Below, in pieces: positions 11,732 through 31,735 of a stretch of DNA of 64,000 nt. The position numbers and the translations under genes were made by a program. The stretch lies in contig NC_134419.1 in NCBI RefSeq assembly GCF_030867145.1, positions 6,289,501 through 6,353,500 of the forward strand, in the 5' to 3' direction. Below the pieces are notes generated by a model. It was not told where the DNA came from. It made no database searches and worked only from the letters and a program-made list of their open reading frames with translations. This stretch comes from Opisthocomus hoazin (taxonomy: Eukaryota; Chordata; Aves; Opisthocomiformes; Opisthocomidae). How positions within the stretch are numbered: the first letter of the stretch is position 1; the number at the start of each line of letters is the position of its first letter.

Positions 11732-13142
11732 TCACAGGGCGCGGAGACGGGCAGCCAGGCGGTACAAGGTGAAGCCGTTGCACGCGATGCAGCAGAGGTT
11801 GCAGAGGGAGGACAGAGCGTGGTAGAGGGCGAACTGCCGGGACAGCCGCCCGTAGCTGGGGTCGGAGGCGCGCAGCTGCCTGCGGGAGCTGCTGCTGGAC
11901 ACCCCGACCTCCTGGCCGAGGCCGTGCCTGTGCTCGATGAGGTGCACGTCTGCCACGAGGTCGGCGGTGACCTTCCCGAACCACTGCGTGTTCAGCACAG
12001 AGGCAGCGACGCAGACAAAGAGGACGATGATCTGCAGGGGAGCAATGCCCGCCGTGAGCGTTTCACATGCGCGGTGGGTTAGATATCTCCCCCAGCCCCT
12101 CTTCCACACAAGGCTCGCTGCAACCTGGATTCTCCCCAGTTCAGGAAAGATGAGGAGCAACTGGAGAGAGTCCAGCGGAGGGCTATGAGGACAGTGAGGG
12201 GACTGGAGCACCTCTCCTAGGAGGAAAGGCTGAGGGAGCTGGGCTTGTTTAGCCTGAAGAAGAGAAGGCTGAGAGGGGACCCAATAAATGTCTATAAATA
12301 TCTGCAGGGTGGGTGTCAGGAGGATGGGGCCAGACTCTTTTCAGTGGTGTCCAGTGACAGGACCAGGGGCAACGGGCACAAACTGAAGCTTAGGAAGTTC
12401 TACCTGAACACGAGGAAGAACTTCCCTCTGAGGGTGACGGAGCACTGGCACAGGCTGCCCAGGGAGGTTGTGGAGTCTCCTTCTCTGGAGATATTCAAGA
12501 CCCGCCTGGACAAGGTCCTGTGCAGCTTGCTGTAGGTGACCCTGCTTCGGCAGGAGGGTTGGACTAGATGACCCACAGAGGTCCCTTCCAAACCCTACTA
12601 TGCTGGGATTCTGTGGATGCTAACTGCTCTTTTAACCAGAGCCATGTGCAGATCTCGTCATTGTTTGCAAACCACCCTCGGCGGAGCAGAGCGGAGCGGG
12701 ACCCCGCAGCAGGAGGGATTTGGGCGACGGCCAGCTCGCGTTTGAAAGCGGGAGGCTACCTGGGTCGCCTCTTCATCGCTGAGCAGCTCGCTGGGGTGGT
12801 GCATGGCAAACAGCGTCAGGTTGAGGAAGGCGCAAGCGGAGCCGATGTGGAAGTAGTAGGGGAAGAGCTCGCGCTGGATGAAGCCGAAGGTGTGGCGAGG
12901 GAGGCGGCTGCTCATCACGAACCCTGCAAGGGGGGAAGAACGGGTCGGTCGTGGGGCAAAGCCCCCTCCCCTGGGCAGAGAGCCACGGCGATGTGCACGG
13001 ACCACAACCTACCAGCCACGAAGGTCACCCAGACCTGCATTCCCCAGGAGGTGGAGAGGAAAACCAGGTGCAGCAGTTTGATGGCGTTGGAGGGCTCTGC
13101 GTTGGTCGGTGTGGTGTCCTGGCCGGGGATGGGTCCCTCCAT
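11732..13142 (-). CDS. TMEM205-family four-pass membrane protein
   Basis: Predicted small polytopic membrane protein of the TMEM205 (DUF4149) family. Three coding exons on the minus strand, 13142-13013, 12923-12760 and 12031-11732, join in frame to 197 residues (human TMEM205 about 189). Family signatures are clear: [14 protein letters not shown] (about 32-45), [20 protein letters not shown] (about 51-70), a WF and HGLGQEVG loop, and [14 protein letters not shown] near the C-terminus. Hydrophobic segments lie at about 21-47, 66-85, 99-116 and 170-190. The ATG at 13142 has G at -3 and G at +4; the longer upstream open frame has no family similarity. The intron between the last two exons carries a CR1. 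In mammals the family member TMEM205 aids vesicular secretion and cisplatin export; applying that role here is inference. Whether it is the TMEM205 orthologue or a paralogue cannot be settled here, so no symbol is given. Confidence 0.88.
12130..12616 (+). mobile_element. CR1 LINE 3' fragment (end of RT ORF plus 3' UTR)
   Basis: Contains the end of the CR1 pol frame ([13 protein letters not shown]) and the complete 3' UTR, ending in GGGATTCTGTGG. It is inserted in the last intron of the TMEM205-like gene, antisense to it. Confidence 0.92.
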
Positions 13143-15284
13143 GTCAGTCACGCTGCCACCAGAGTCTGCGCCGAGCTGCCGCTGCTGCCGTCGCCTTGCT
13201 GGACCCGGCAAACGTGGTTTAGCTTCACAAGGCGCCTGGTTTGGGAAGAGCTTCAGAGCTGGCGCAGCCCCAGCCCCTTCCCAGCCGCCCACTGCACACC
13301 CAACCAGGCTGCAAACCCAATTTTCAGTCCCCTTATATCTGAGGGGCAGGGCCCTGCGTCAGCCCCTGGTAACCGACCGCTGCGGGTGGACTTTCGGCAA
13401 AGTCCAGCCAAAGCCCCATCTGACCCCTGGGAGCGGGAACAAGCAGAAAGTCAACAGAAAGGGGAAAAGCAAGAGCCCTGGCAAAAGTGCTGCGGGCATC
13501 AAAGAGGCCTCTTGGCCAGCAAAAAGTCTGCCTGTTTAAAAAGAGCAATGGCTTCTGCAGACCTTAACCAAGAAGCCCGGGGGCTCGAAGAAGCTGCCCA
13601 GCTCCGGGGCTCACCCCACCGCCTGGGGCCCCACGCTGGCACAAGCCCCGGAGCCCGGGCAGCGGCGGGTGGAAGGAGGCCCTGAAGGAGCTGCCTGCTC
13701 CGCTACAAGGAGCGCTTTGGAAATTAATGAAAACAAAGCTGCTGGGAGCAGCCCATCAATTCCACCGCCTGCTTTATTCCTCCTGCTCCCCTTGGCCGGC
13801 GGCCTCAGGGCCTGAATTACAGCAGGGAGAGCCTGGAGAGAGGCGCTGCCGTCTAATTACATCCTGCTCCCCCTGCGAAACGGATAAATGTGTGCCGTGG
13901 GTTTGTGTATCAATTCCAGGTATTTGTTTAGGCATCTAGAAAATCAGGGCCTTGGAACCTCATCGTGGACTGGAGGAGGTGCTCCGCTCCCGCCTGGAGT
14001 GCTGGCCCCTAAATCCCCAGGAATCTTCAAGGTCTCTTTGCCGAAAGCTTCTTGGCGTTTCTGGGATGCTGAACTGGCACCGGCGCGGTGCATCTTGAGG
14101 GGCTCAAACAGGGGTCTCTGGGAACGGCTGGCAAGGGCAGGCTGCTCCCCGCGGGCTCCGGTGCACCCACGGCCAGGTCCCTCCTCCCCTGGGAGCTGGC
14201 TGCGGCAGACGGGGGCTCCGGCGATGCTCCGAGCCGCCCGGTCCCGCGCTCCACGCTGCCCCGTGCCCCAGGGCCGGCGGACGCTGCGGGGCTGCGGTTT
14301 TTCTCCCGCACGCCCGTAAGCCGCGAGATGCTTCACACCATCGCAGCTCTGTCGTGCTCCCGGGTCGCTCCCGCTCCGTCGCCCCGCACCCCAGGGACCC
14401 GGCCGGGTCGGGCGAGGGCTGACCACGGCCTCGCAGCGGGGAAAAGCACGATACTTAAGGGGAGGTCAGTTAAAGTTTAACGTTCGGGCGAATACGTCAT
14501 TCCCTGTGCTGAATCAAGCAGCAGCAGTTCCTAACGACGAGTAGAAAGGGTGGCTCGCATCCCGGTGATAAAAAGGCAGGATTGCTCCGGGTTTTGGGAG
14601 ATAAGAGGGCTCTAGAAAACTTCAACGTTTCGTGCCACGCTCAGCTGGAGGCGGCTTTATCCGGTGGCGATGGCCTTGCGTGGAGATGTGTCCGATCGGA
14701 GATGCGGTGGAGATGAGGAGTTTATGGCAGGAGGCTCCTGCTGCCTACAGACCTGGTGGGGAATTTGGGTGGCAAACTGCCTTTCTAGGGACTGGGTGTT
14801 GCAGAGAGGGGAGAAACACGCTGGGTGCCTGGAAAAGACCCCGTGCTCGCTTCTGGTACCCCACAGCCTGATCTCGGCAGTGCTGCTGCTTGCTCAGGGT
14901 TAAGCTCTGCAAAAGCCTTGCTGGGGGGGGGGTTAAAATCCCGCCGTGCCCAAGGGGTTCATCCCTTCCCAGCAGGCAGCAAGCCTTTCACAATCCTCAA
15001 CGCCATCAGCCAGCCTCCGGCTCTGTCAGCCGGGAAAGCCTGGGAGGGGGCTCCCAGCCAGCCTGCGGCCGAGGGCAGAGGTCCCCTGGGGCGGGACGGG
15101 TGGGTAGCACTGCCACTGTCACCCACCCTGCGCTGGGGTGGCTTTCCCGGAGCATCCAGCGGAGAGGCAGGCTGGCGGCGAGGTCTTTGCTGTGGTCCTA
15201 ACCCCATCCTCTGCTGCTGGGGACCTCAGAGGAACTGGGGGGGAGGCAACCCTGGAGGTACTCGGGTCGTTAGCGCTCGGGGCA
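13143..15284. other. Intergenic region upstream of the TMEM205-like gene
   Basis: No recognised exon. The part adjoining 13143 is presumably the 5' UTR and promoter of the TMEM205-like gene. A CpG-rich stretch at about 14080-14430 could be a distal promoter or control element. The sequence to the right is unremarkable. Confidence 0.4.
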
Positions 15285-15908
15285 ATTAGAGACAGCCTTC
15301 AAGGGTCCTGCACCTGGGGAGGAACAACCCCATGCACCAGTACAGGCTTGGGGCGGACCTGCTGGAGAGCAGCTCTGTGGAGAGGGACCTGGGTGTGCTG
15401 GTGGATGACAGGTTGACCATGAGCCAGCAGTGTGCCCTGGCTGCCAAGAAGGGCAGTGGGATCCTGGGGTGCATTAGGAGGAGCGTGGCAGCAGGTCGAG
15501 GGAGGTTCTCCTCCCCCTCAACTCTGCCCTGGTGAGGCCCCATCTGCAGGGCTGCGTCCAGTTCTGGGCTCCCCAGTTCAAGAAAGATGAGGAGCTACTG
15601 GAGAGAGTCCAGCGGAGGGCTACGGGGATGATGAGGGGACTGGAGCATCTCTCCTGCGAGGAAAGGCTGAGGGAGCTGGGCTTGTTCAGCCTGAAGAAGA
15701 GAAGGCTGAGAGGGGACCTTAGAAATGCTTTTAAATATCTGCAGGGTGGGTGTCAGGAGGACAGGGCCAGACTCTTTCCAGTGGTGCCCAGCAACAGGAC
15801 AAGGGGCAACGGGCAGCCTGCTGTAGGTGACCCTGCTTCGGCAGGAGGGTTGGACTGGATGACCCACAGAGGTCCCTTCCAACCCCTGCCATGCTGGGAT
15901 TCTGTGAC
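15285..15908 (+). mobile_element. CR1 LINE 3' fragment with internal deletion
   Basis: Starts inside the reverse-transcriptase frame (readable as [19 protein letters not shown]) and runs to the terminal octamer. Compared with the other copies in this window, about 170-180 bp of the 3' UTR is missing at 15810-15820. The frame carries stops, so the copy is dead. Confidence 0.92.
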
Positions 15909-16390
15909 GCTGTGGTTCAAATGAAGCCTTTGAGGCTCTGGGCTCCGGCAGCTCCCTGCCACTGCTCCATGTCCTCAGCAGCCCTGCACATACTTAGGGA
16001 AGCAAAGCGTGGCTGTGGTTTTTTGCTGTTGCAGTGCCCCTGGGCAGTTTGGGGGTCACACTCGAGGTGTTGGTGCACCTGACGGATGGGGACGAGGTGC
16101 AGCCCCCCGGGTCTGCCCCTGCCGACGTGGCAACGCCTCCGGGCAGTCCCCCAAAGCCCCCGCGAACGGCTGACACCCCCTGCCCACAGCATGCAGCCCG
16201 GCCTCGCAGGACCCCCCGCGTCCGCCTGAGCCCCCCAGCAGCAGCTCTTGGGGGGGTGACCCTGCGCAGCCCATCCCCCTCCTCGCCCGGGGGACGCGAC
16301 CCCTGCCCGGGGCGTGCTGCGGCTGTGGGACCCCCCGCCCCGCGCTCGCCGGTGAACCCCCGGGGCAGACACTCACCCCGAGCACAGAGA
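15909..16390. other. Spacer before the ACOT11 3' end
   Basis: GC-rich, non-coding as far as can be seen. Its right edge holds the likely ACOT11 poly(A) site. Confidence 0.4.
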
Positions 16391-16913
16391 TTTATTTTTT
16401 CCTTTTAATGCACTTCTGTTGTCACTCCTTCCACGGCCCCGCGGGGCGGGAGCGCAGCCCTGCCGGGGAGCGGGATGCGACGAGCGGGGTACGGCACCGT
16501 CCCCGCATCACTGCCCCCCTCCCCCTTCGCTGCCCAGAGGGGAACCAGTTTCCCCCATAAATAAACAGTAAAAAAAAAAAAAAACCCGGAAAAATCTATT
16601 TTAGGAAGACTTTGGATCGTAGGAAGATTCATGTAGCGTTATGTGAACTAGAAAACCAAGTCCTGTACATCAGCTTATAAAATTTCTAAATTAAAAAAAA
16701 AAAAAACAAAAACAAAAAAGGAAGAGGAAAAGGCACGATGTGTCAGTGCAAAGAGCGAGGCGGTGGAGTGATCCCCCTCCACCCCGGCCCCTGGGACCTC
16801 CCTCGGGCCAAAGTCCCTTGGGGGCGGGTGCCACCATCCCGTGTCCCCTTCTGTCGCCGAGGTGGCCCCTTGTCCATCCGTCCATCGGCAGGCTCGCTGC
16901 GGTTCTGGAGGTC
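16391..16913 (-). other. ACOT11: ACOT11 3' UTR with poly(A) signal
   Basis: Non-coding sequence after the ACOT11 stop (16914-16916, minus strand). An AATAAA lies at 16396-16391 on the minus strand, giving a 3' UTR of about 0.5 kb. Two T-rich tracts (minus strand; A-runs on plus at about 16571-16584 and 16692-16706) are inside it. Confidence 0.55.
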
Positions 16914-25751
<8,838 letters not shown>

Positions 25752-25811
25752 GGCCCCTGGCACCTCCTCCCGCTCCCCTGGATCCCGGGCGCGCGGCGGA
25801 GAGGTCGAGCC
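25752..25811 (-). other. ACOT11: 5' part of ACOT11 exon upstream of the ATG
   Basis: On the minus strand an excellent acceptor (pyrimidine run then CCCCGCAG) ends at 25812. The 60 nt up to the ATG at 25751 are open in frame (20 codons). This shows the exon is internal and that the annotated ATG may be either the true start or an internal Met of a longer isoform. Confidence 0.6.
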
Positions 25812-28133
25812 CTGCGGGGATGAGAGCTCCGTTTACCCAAACGGGAGGAAAATCCCCTGAGAACACGGTGACCCACGCAGCCCCCCTCCCCGTGCAGAGC
25901 CCGCGAGACCCCCCCAGCCCTGCCCGGCCCCGGGCACCACCGAAACCCAGCCAGCCCTTGCCAAAGACCTGATGCCCGGACTCAAAATGAAAAAACAAAT
26001 CCCTGTAAAAAGAGTTCCGTGGGTGACGGCTGCAGGTTTCCAGGACGTTTATCACCCAGCCTTGCTGCTGTCTCCCAAAAACCGTGCGAACCCCCCTCCC
26101 AAAGTCAGCCAGTTCTCGGGGAAGGAGTTTTGCAGCCCTGACGGCTCCATTTCCAGCGTGCCGCGGCAAAGCCTGGTTTTGCCCTCCCAGGGCAGCGATG
26201 CTCCACACCCTCCGCCAACACCCGCGCTGCCGAAGGAAATGCCGAAAGCGTTTTTCCTGGCAGGTCCAAGCAGGGGAGGGGGAAGCACCCTCGGCTTGGG
26301 GTTGTTGGCGCAGTCGGCTCTGTTCCTCACGGGCTTCTGCCGGGCACGGAGCCGCTCCTGCCCGCCGCCGCGGCGGGAGGCGGTTGGGAGAGGGAGGGTG
26401 TTGTTGCGACCGTGCCGGGGAAAAAAAAAATATAGCTGATTCGATGTCAAGTGAGCCGTGTTACACAAGGGGTGAACTCGGTCAGCCCGGTGAGTAATGG
26501 AGGAGACACGAGGAGCCGTCTGGGCTTCGTCACAGCCCTTCCTTCCGCTTTCTGCTCCTGCTCGCAGCACTTGTTGCGAGGGCCCCGCTGCAGCTGCGTC
26601 TGCGCCCCTCGGTTTGCCCAGCTTCTTTTAAAGCCGGGTTTATGCTGAAAACTCCGCTTTCCCGACTGCCTCACCGCCTCTCGGAGCAGCGCATTCCTCC
26701 AGCGGGTCTACCCTCTGTTTCCATAGCTACTGGTGCACCACATCCCAGGAACGGCACCAACCTCGGCGTAGCCGAACGTGGCGAGCAGAGCCCATGGCAA
26801 AGGGCCCCCCCCCCGCGGTGAGACGGACCCCCGGCCGTCGCCGCCCCTCCAGCGGGCTCCGAGCCCCTTTGCGAGCCTCCCGGGCTGCTCGCCAGCGTGC
26901 CGAGGCGCCCGGACAAGCTCTGCGGAGCTATTTCGGGAAGCCGGCAGGCTCCGGGGTGCGAGCCAGCAACGCGCGGAGCTCCAAAGCCGCCGGCCGCAAG
27001 GCGAGCAGCCGGCCCGGCCGCAGCTCCTGCCGGTCATTTTCCCTTTTCTAAATTTTAGGGAAAAAAGCAGCGCTGGGCAGGAAGAGCCGTGACCTGGCGG
27101 CAGCCAGCGGGAGGACGGGGACGCTGACGGGGAGCCGGTGCCGGGCTGGGAGCAGCTCCCGGCGCGGCCGTGGTTAGTAGGCACCGGCACAACGGGGAGC
27201 CCTGGGGTTAGCTGCACGGCACGGGGGGTACCTGGAGGCCATTGCAGCAGAAGCTCAAGATCTCTTCAGGGGCTACAATACTCTCCTTCACCATTTTTAA
27301 GAGACACCTGGAAAGCAGAAGAGTGGCTGTGGTTATGGCAGCCCCGGTCAGGGTGGAGGGTGCCCGCAACCGTCTCCCGGCCGTGTGTGTCGGGTGCCGC
27401 GGAGCCGCCGTCTGCCGCAGCCGCCTGCGCATCCAGTTGTCACACCCTGCCCCCGTGCCCCTCGCTGACGTCCCTCCCCACGCCACCGGCACCCGGCGCC
27501 TGCCATTCCTCGGGGGGTCAGGTCCGGTGCTCACTCCCAGCTATTTTGGGGTGCAGGATGGAGCCCTGGTCGCGGGGCGGCGCGGTGACCCATCCCTCGG
27601 CCGGTGACGCTGTGTCAATACTTTCCATGTCACTACATGTGACAGAGGGCCGTGTCTCGATGCTCCCCCGGCCAGCGAGGTGACACTGCCATGGTCACAA
27701 GACAGCTGGGAACGCATTTTTGGCGGCGGGCAGGACTCACGCTGCGCACGGGTGGTACCGGGGACAGCAAATGGGAAGCAGCCGTCACCGGCAACGCCTC
27801 TGCACCCTGCACCGGCCCCTCTGCCTGCGACGCCCCGGCATCCCCCAAGGGCATCAGGTGCCCTTGGGTGCCCGCAGGCCCCCTGGCCACTCGCACTGCG
27901 AGCGGGTCCCGGCTGGTCGCAGCGGTGGCACGGGGGTCTGGAGGCGGCAGCTCCCTCCTCACGGCGCGGGACCGACCCATTTCGGCAGGGGGTCAAAAAA
28001 GTGGAAGCTGCAGATTTGCCTCCCACTCCATCAGCCCTTCGCGGGAGCTGGTGTTGAGGCACGGCACGGCGCGCACCGATGGCAGTGATACGAGGGTGCT
28101 CAGAGCACCAGGGCACGCAAGCAGCACCGCAGA
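25812..28133. other. ACOT11 5' flank / first intron
   Basis: No exon recognised on either strand. GC-rich blocks at about 26330-26420 and 26800-27030 might hold a first exon or promoter of ACOT11, but no sequence resembling the mammalian N-terminus was found. Confidence 0.35.
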
Positions 28134-28771
28134 GCCTTCCCAACACCTTCCCAATGCCTTCCCAATGCCTTCCCAACACCTTCCCAACGCCTTCCCAACA
28201 CCTTCCCAACTCCTTCCCAATGCCTTCCCAACACCTTCCCAACTCCTTCCCAACTCCTTCCCAACACCTTCCCAACTCCTTCCCAATGCCTCCCCAACAC
28301 CTTCCCAATGCCTTCCCAACACCTTCCCAATGCCTTCCCAACACCTTCCCAACTGCTTCCCAATGCTTTCCCAACACCTTCCCAACACCTTTCCAATGCC
28401 TTCCCAATGCCTTCCCAACTCCTTCCCAACATCTTCCCAGCTGCTTCCCAACACCTTCCCAATGCCTTCCCAACTCCTTCTCAACACCTTCTCAACTGCT
28501 TCCCAACTCCTTCCCAACACTTTCCCAACTCCTTCCCAACACCTTCCCAACTCCTTCCCAACTCCTTCCCAACACCTTCCCAACTCCTTCCCAATGCCTT
28601 CCCGCCTTCCCCAACGCCTCCCCAATGCCTTCCCAATGCCTTCCCAACGCCTTTCTGACTCCTTCCCAACACCTTCCCAACACCTTCCCAACTCCTTCCC
28701 AACACCTTCCCACTCCTTCCCAATGCCTTCTCAACTCCTTCCCAACTCCTTCCCAAGCCATCCCAATGCCT
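28134..28771. repeat. 11-bp minisatellite (CCTTCCCAAYN)n
   Basis: About 58 tandem copies of an 11-bp unit CCTTCCCAAYN, differing mainly in the last two bases (CA, TG, CT, CG). No stop codons arise in any forward frame over the array and the reverse frames are also largely open, which creates long spurious open frames. Confidence 0.95.
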
Positions 28772-31235
28772 GCCTCAGCAGCACCGGGCTTTGCTTTCCC
28801 CAGTCCCACAACATCTCTGTGTTTGCCATGGAGGGCTGGGAGCTCTCACAGCTCACCCACCCGCTGCAGGAGTTAATCTCCTCTTTAGCAAGCTGTGTTT
28901 GCTCCCCGGGCTCGCTTTATTGCAGGCACAGGGCGGTGGCCAGGGGTGACCCTGTCACACCCCACGGCCACGGCAGCCAACGCCGGGTGGAACGCGGCTC
29001 CGGCTGAACCTCGGAAACCCAAACCTGCTCCTGGCTCTGCGCTCTCTGATCACGACCGTGTCACCTTGTCCCCCGCGTTGGGTTAGCGGGTGGGGGAAAC
29101 AACCCAAGCCATCTGCTTTGCATCCAGCCCCCCCCTCCGTTCTTTCCAAGGCAGCTCCAGACCAAGCTCCCAGCCTGGGGTGCAGGGTCTGCCCGGGGAA
29201 GGGGAGCGCCCCGGCCATGCGTCCGGAGACCCGAAGCCATGCAGCCGGTGGGTGTTTATAGTGTTCGGTTATCGAAACGAAGCGAGCAAGCGTCTGTCCT
29301 CATTAAAACCTTCAGCCTCACTCAACTGTCACATTTTTAAAGCTGTTGACTGATGCAGCCCTCAGGTCACCATGGCAACGGGATGCAGTACCCAGGCGAT
29401 GCTGCTCTTACTCTGTCACCCCTCGAGTGACCCACTTCTACCCCAAAAAAACCCAAAGTTTGCCTTCGATAAAAACCACCCTTCCAGCAGAATATTTCTC
29501 TTGCCTCCCGCCACGCTTGCTTCCTGCGCTGCCGAAGGCGCAAGGAGCCCTCAGAGCAAACCGGGGGGGCGGCGCGGAGGGGGAGACGCCCCAACGGCTC
29601 CCCAGATACTGGGGGGCAGAGACCCCGCGGCCGCCCACCGCTCTCCCATACCCCGGCAGGGGGATGTCCTGCAGCACTGAAGCACCCACGAGCTCTGGGG
29701 GTGGTCCCTGCTGCCGGGCTGGGTGCTGGCCTCTCGGGAAAGCACCGGGGGACCACCGGCCCGGGGGACCCTCCGCTGCTGAACCCCCTCAGGTCACGCA
29801 GCCCCCGGACCGATGCCGGGTGGGGGATGCAGCAGAGCGGTCGTTCCCCCAAATCCTTGGGCCTGCTGAAAGTGGGGCGTTTGCTTTGGCCACCCCCAAG
29901 CAGCAGAATGGAGGGATGGGAGAGGGGGAAGCCGGGATGGGGGTCCCAGGCGCCGGGCTGTGGGGGGGCTGTGGGCAGAGTGGGGCAGCCCCACGCCTCG
30001 AGCCGCTCCCACCTGCCCCCCAGAGCTCTCCCACCGCCCCACCGCCTCCTCCCGAACCCCAAACCCTGCTTTCCCTCGCCTGGCTCCGGTCTCCTATCCC
30101 TGCCCCAGCCCCTCGGCGCACCCCCACCCCTCCCTGGGAATACGTCAAGAAAAACCGGGGGAGAGGGGTGGGGAGGAAAGCGGCGACAACGAAGTTCTCA
30201 TGGGGGATTATTGGTGTATAATTGAGCGATATCCATGGTAACAAGCAAATCTGCAAGCGTTAAAAAAAATGAACCTGACCTACTTTGGGAGATTCTGCCA
30301 TCTTGGCAGGGCAGCGAGGGCTCCCCTTCCCCCGAGACCCGGCCCACCAGTCCCACCGCCAGCAGCAGCCAAGCCCCAGCGCTGCTGGAGACGGGGCGGG
30401 CAGGCTGTGTGCAAGGAGGGATGTCCCCTCCAGCGGGACCCCCACCACGGAGCGGTGGCGGCGATGCCCAGCTCCGTCACCCCACGTCAGCCAGGTCGGA
30501 GCGGGGTCCCCAGGACGAGCCCCGCGGCGCTTGCTCGGGTGCGGGGTACGGGGTGCCAGCTCCTTCGTGGGGCTGTGGGGATGGTGGCCCTGCTGGGACG
30601 GGGGGGGCTGAATCACCGGGTCTCGGTGGGAACCTGGGAGAGCAGCCAGCCCAGCAGAAAGGCCAGGGCACCTTGTGAGGGTATTTTTGGGACCGCGCGT
30701 CATGCTTTCCCTAGGGCTTCATGGAGCAAAGCCAGGCGCTGGGCCAGGAAAGTGCAAACCAAGGGCCAAAGGCATCGGGGGGCTGCGAGGGGCTGCCAGT
30801 TCTCCATCCACCACCCATGGGAAGCCTGCACTCACGGCGAGCGCGGCGGGGACCCTTCCAGCCCCCTCGCAACCCTCTCCACCGCTTGCTTCAATGCTGG
30901 GTGAAGCATCCCCAGCCCTGGCCATTCCCACAGCCCCCAGCCCCATCCATACCCCTGCCCAGCCGCGCCCTGCAGCTCCCGGGAAGGTCGGCACCAGTTT
31001 GCTGACATGGGGGGCAAAGTCCCCCCCCTCAAGGGAGCGTCCCAGGGGACAAAAGTCCCCTGATACTGCTGCCTCCAAGCCAGGGGTAGAGCGAGGACAC
31101 ACATCACCTTGTTACAGCTGCAAACACCGCCAGGCCAAAATTCATGAGCGTGGGGACACCCAAGAGCATAGCCCAGCCTGGGCACCTTTTCCCTGCCGCC
31201 CACGGCTTCCCAGGGGAGGAGACTGCCATAGCATC
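28772..31235. other. Intergenic region
   Basis: No gene recognised. Contains a perfect RFX X-box motif at 29366-29379 and a related half-site near 30228-30241. Otherwise GC-rich unique sequence. Confidence 0.4.
29366..29379. promoter_or_regulatory. RFX X-box motif
   Basis: GTCACCATGGCAAC fits the RFX consensus GTNRCC(N0-3)RGYAAC exactly. It lies in unique sequence between ACOT11 and SSBP3. Sequence match only. Confidence 0.45.
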
Positions 31236-31735
31236 AAGACCACCACAGTCAAAACCACTACGGTTGAGGCCACCAAGTTGGAGACAACCACAGTGGAGAT
31301 CGCCGTGGTTGACCCCACCACAGTGGAGACTACCATGGTGGAGACCATGACGGCGCGGTGGTCTCCAGCGTGGTGGTCTCAACCCCAGTGGTCTCGACTG
31401 TGGTGACCACCATGGTGCAGACCACCAGGGCAGAAACCACTGCACCACCATGTTGTCCACCTTGGTGGTCTCGACCGCTGTGGTCTCAACTGTGGTGACC
31501 ACCACAGTACAGACCACCAGGGCAGAAACCACTGCACCACCATGTTGTCCACCTTGGTGGTCTTGACCATGGTGGTCTCGACCATGGTGACCACCATGGT
31601 GCAGACCACCAGAGTGGAGACCACTGAACCACCATGTTGTCCACCTTGGTGGTCTCGACCACGGTGGTCTCGACCGTGGTGACCACCACGGTGCAGACCA
31701 CCAAGGTGGAGACCACCACAGCATCGTGCCACCCG
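31236..31735. repeat. 92-bp tandem repeat rich in GTGGT/ACCAC
   Basis: A 92-bp unit containing ACCACCATGTTGTCCACC and GTGGTCTCGACC recurs with starts at 31421, 31513, 31605 and 31697. It is preceded by a more degenerate part from about 31236. Within each unit ACCAC and GTGGT motifs alternate, giving many small inverted repeats. Confidence 0.9.

Noticed and set aside
28134-28771. CRISPR-like array
   Set aside because: Repeats are 11-bp head-to-tail with no unique spacers, in a vertebrate genome.
27652-29007. 451-codon forward frame and long reverse frames
   Set aside because: Produced by the 11-bp minisatellite, which lacks stop codons; no start context or homology.
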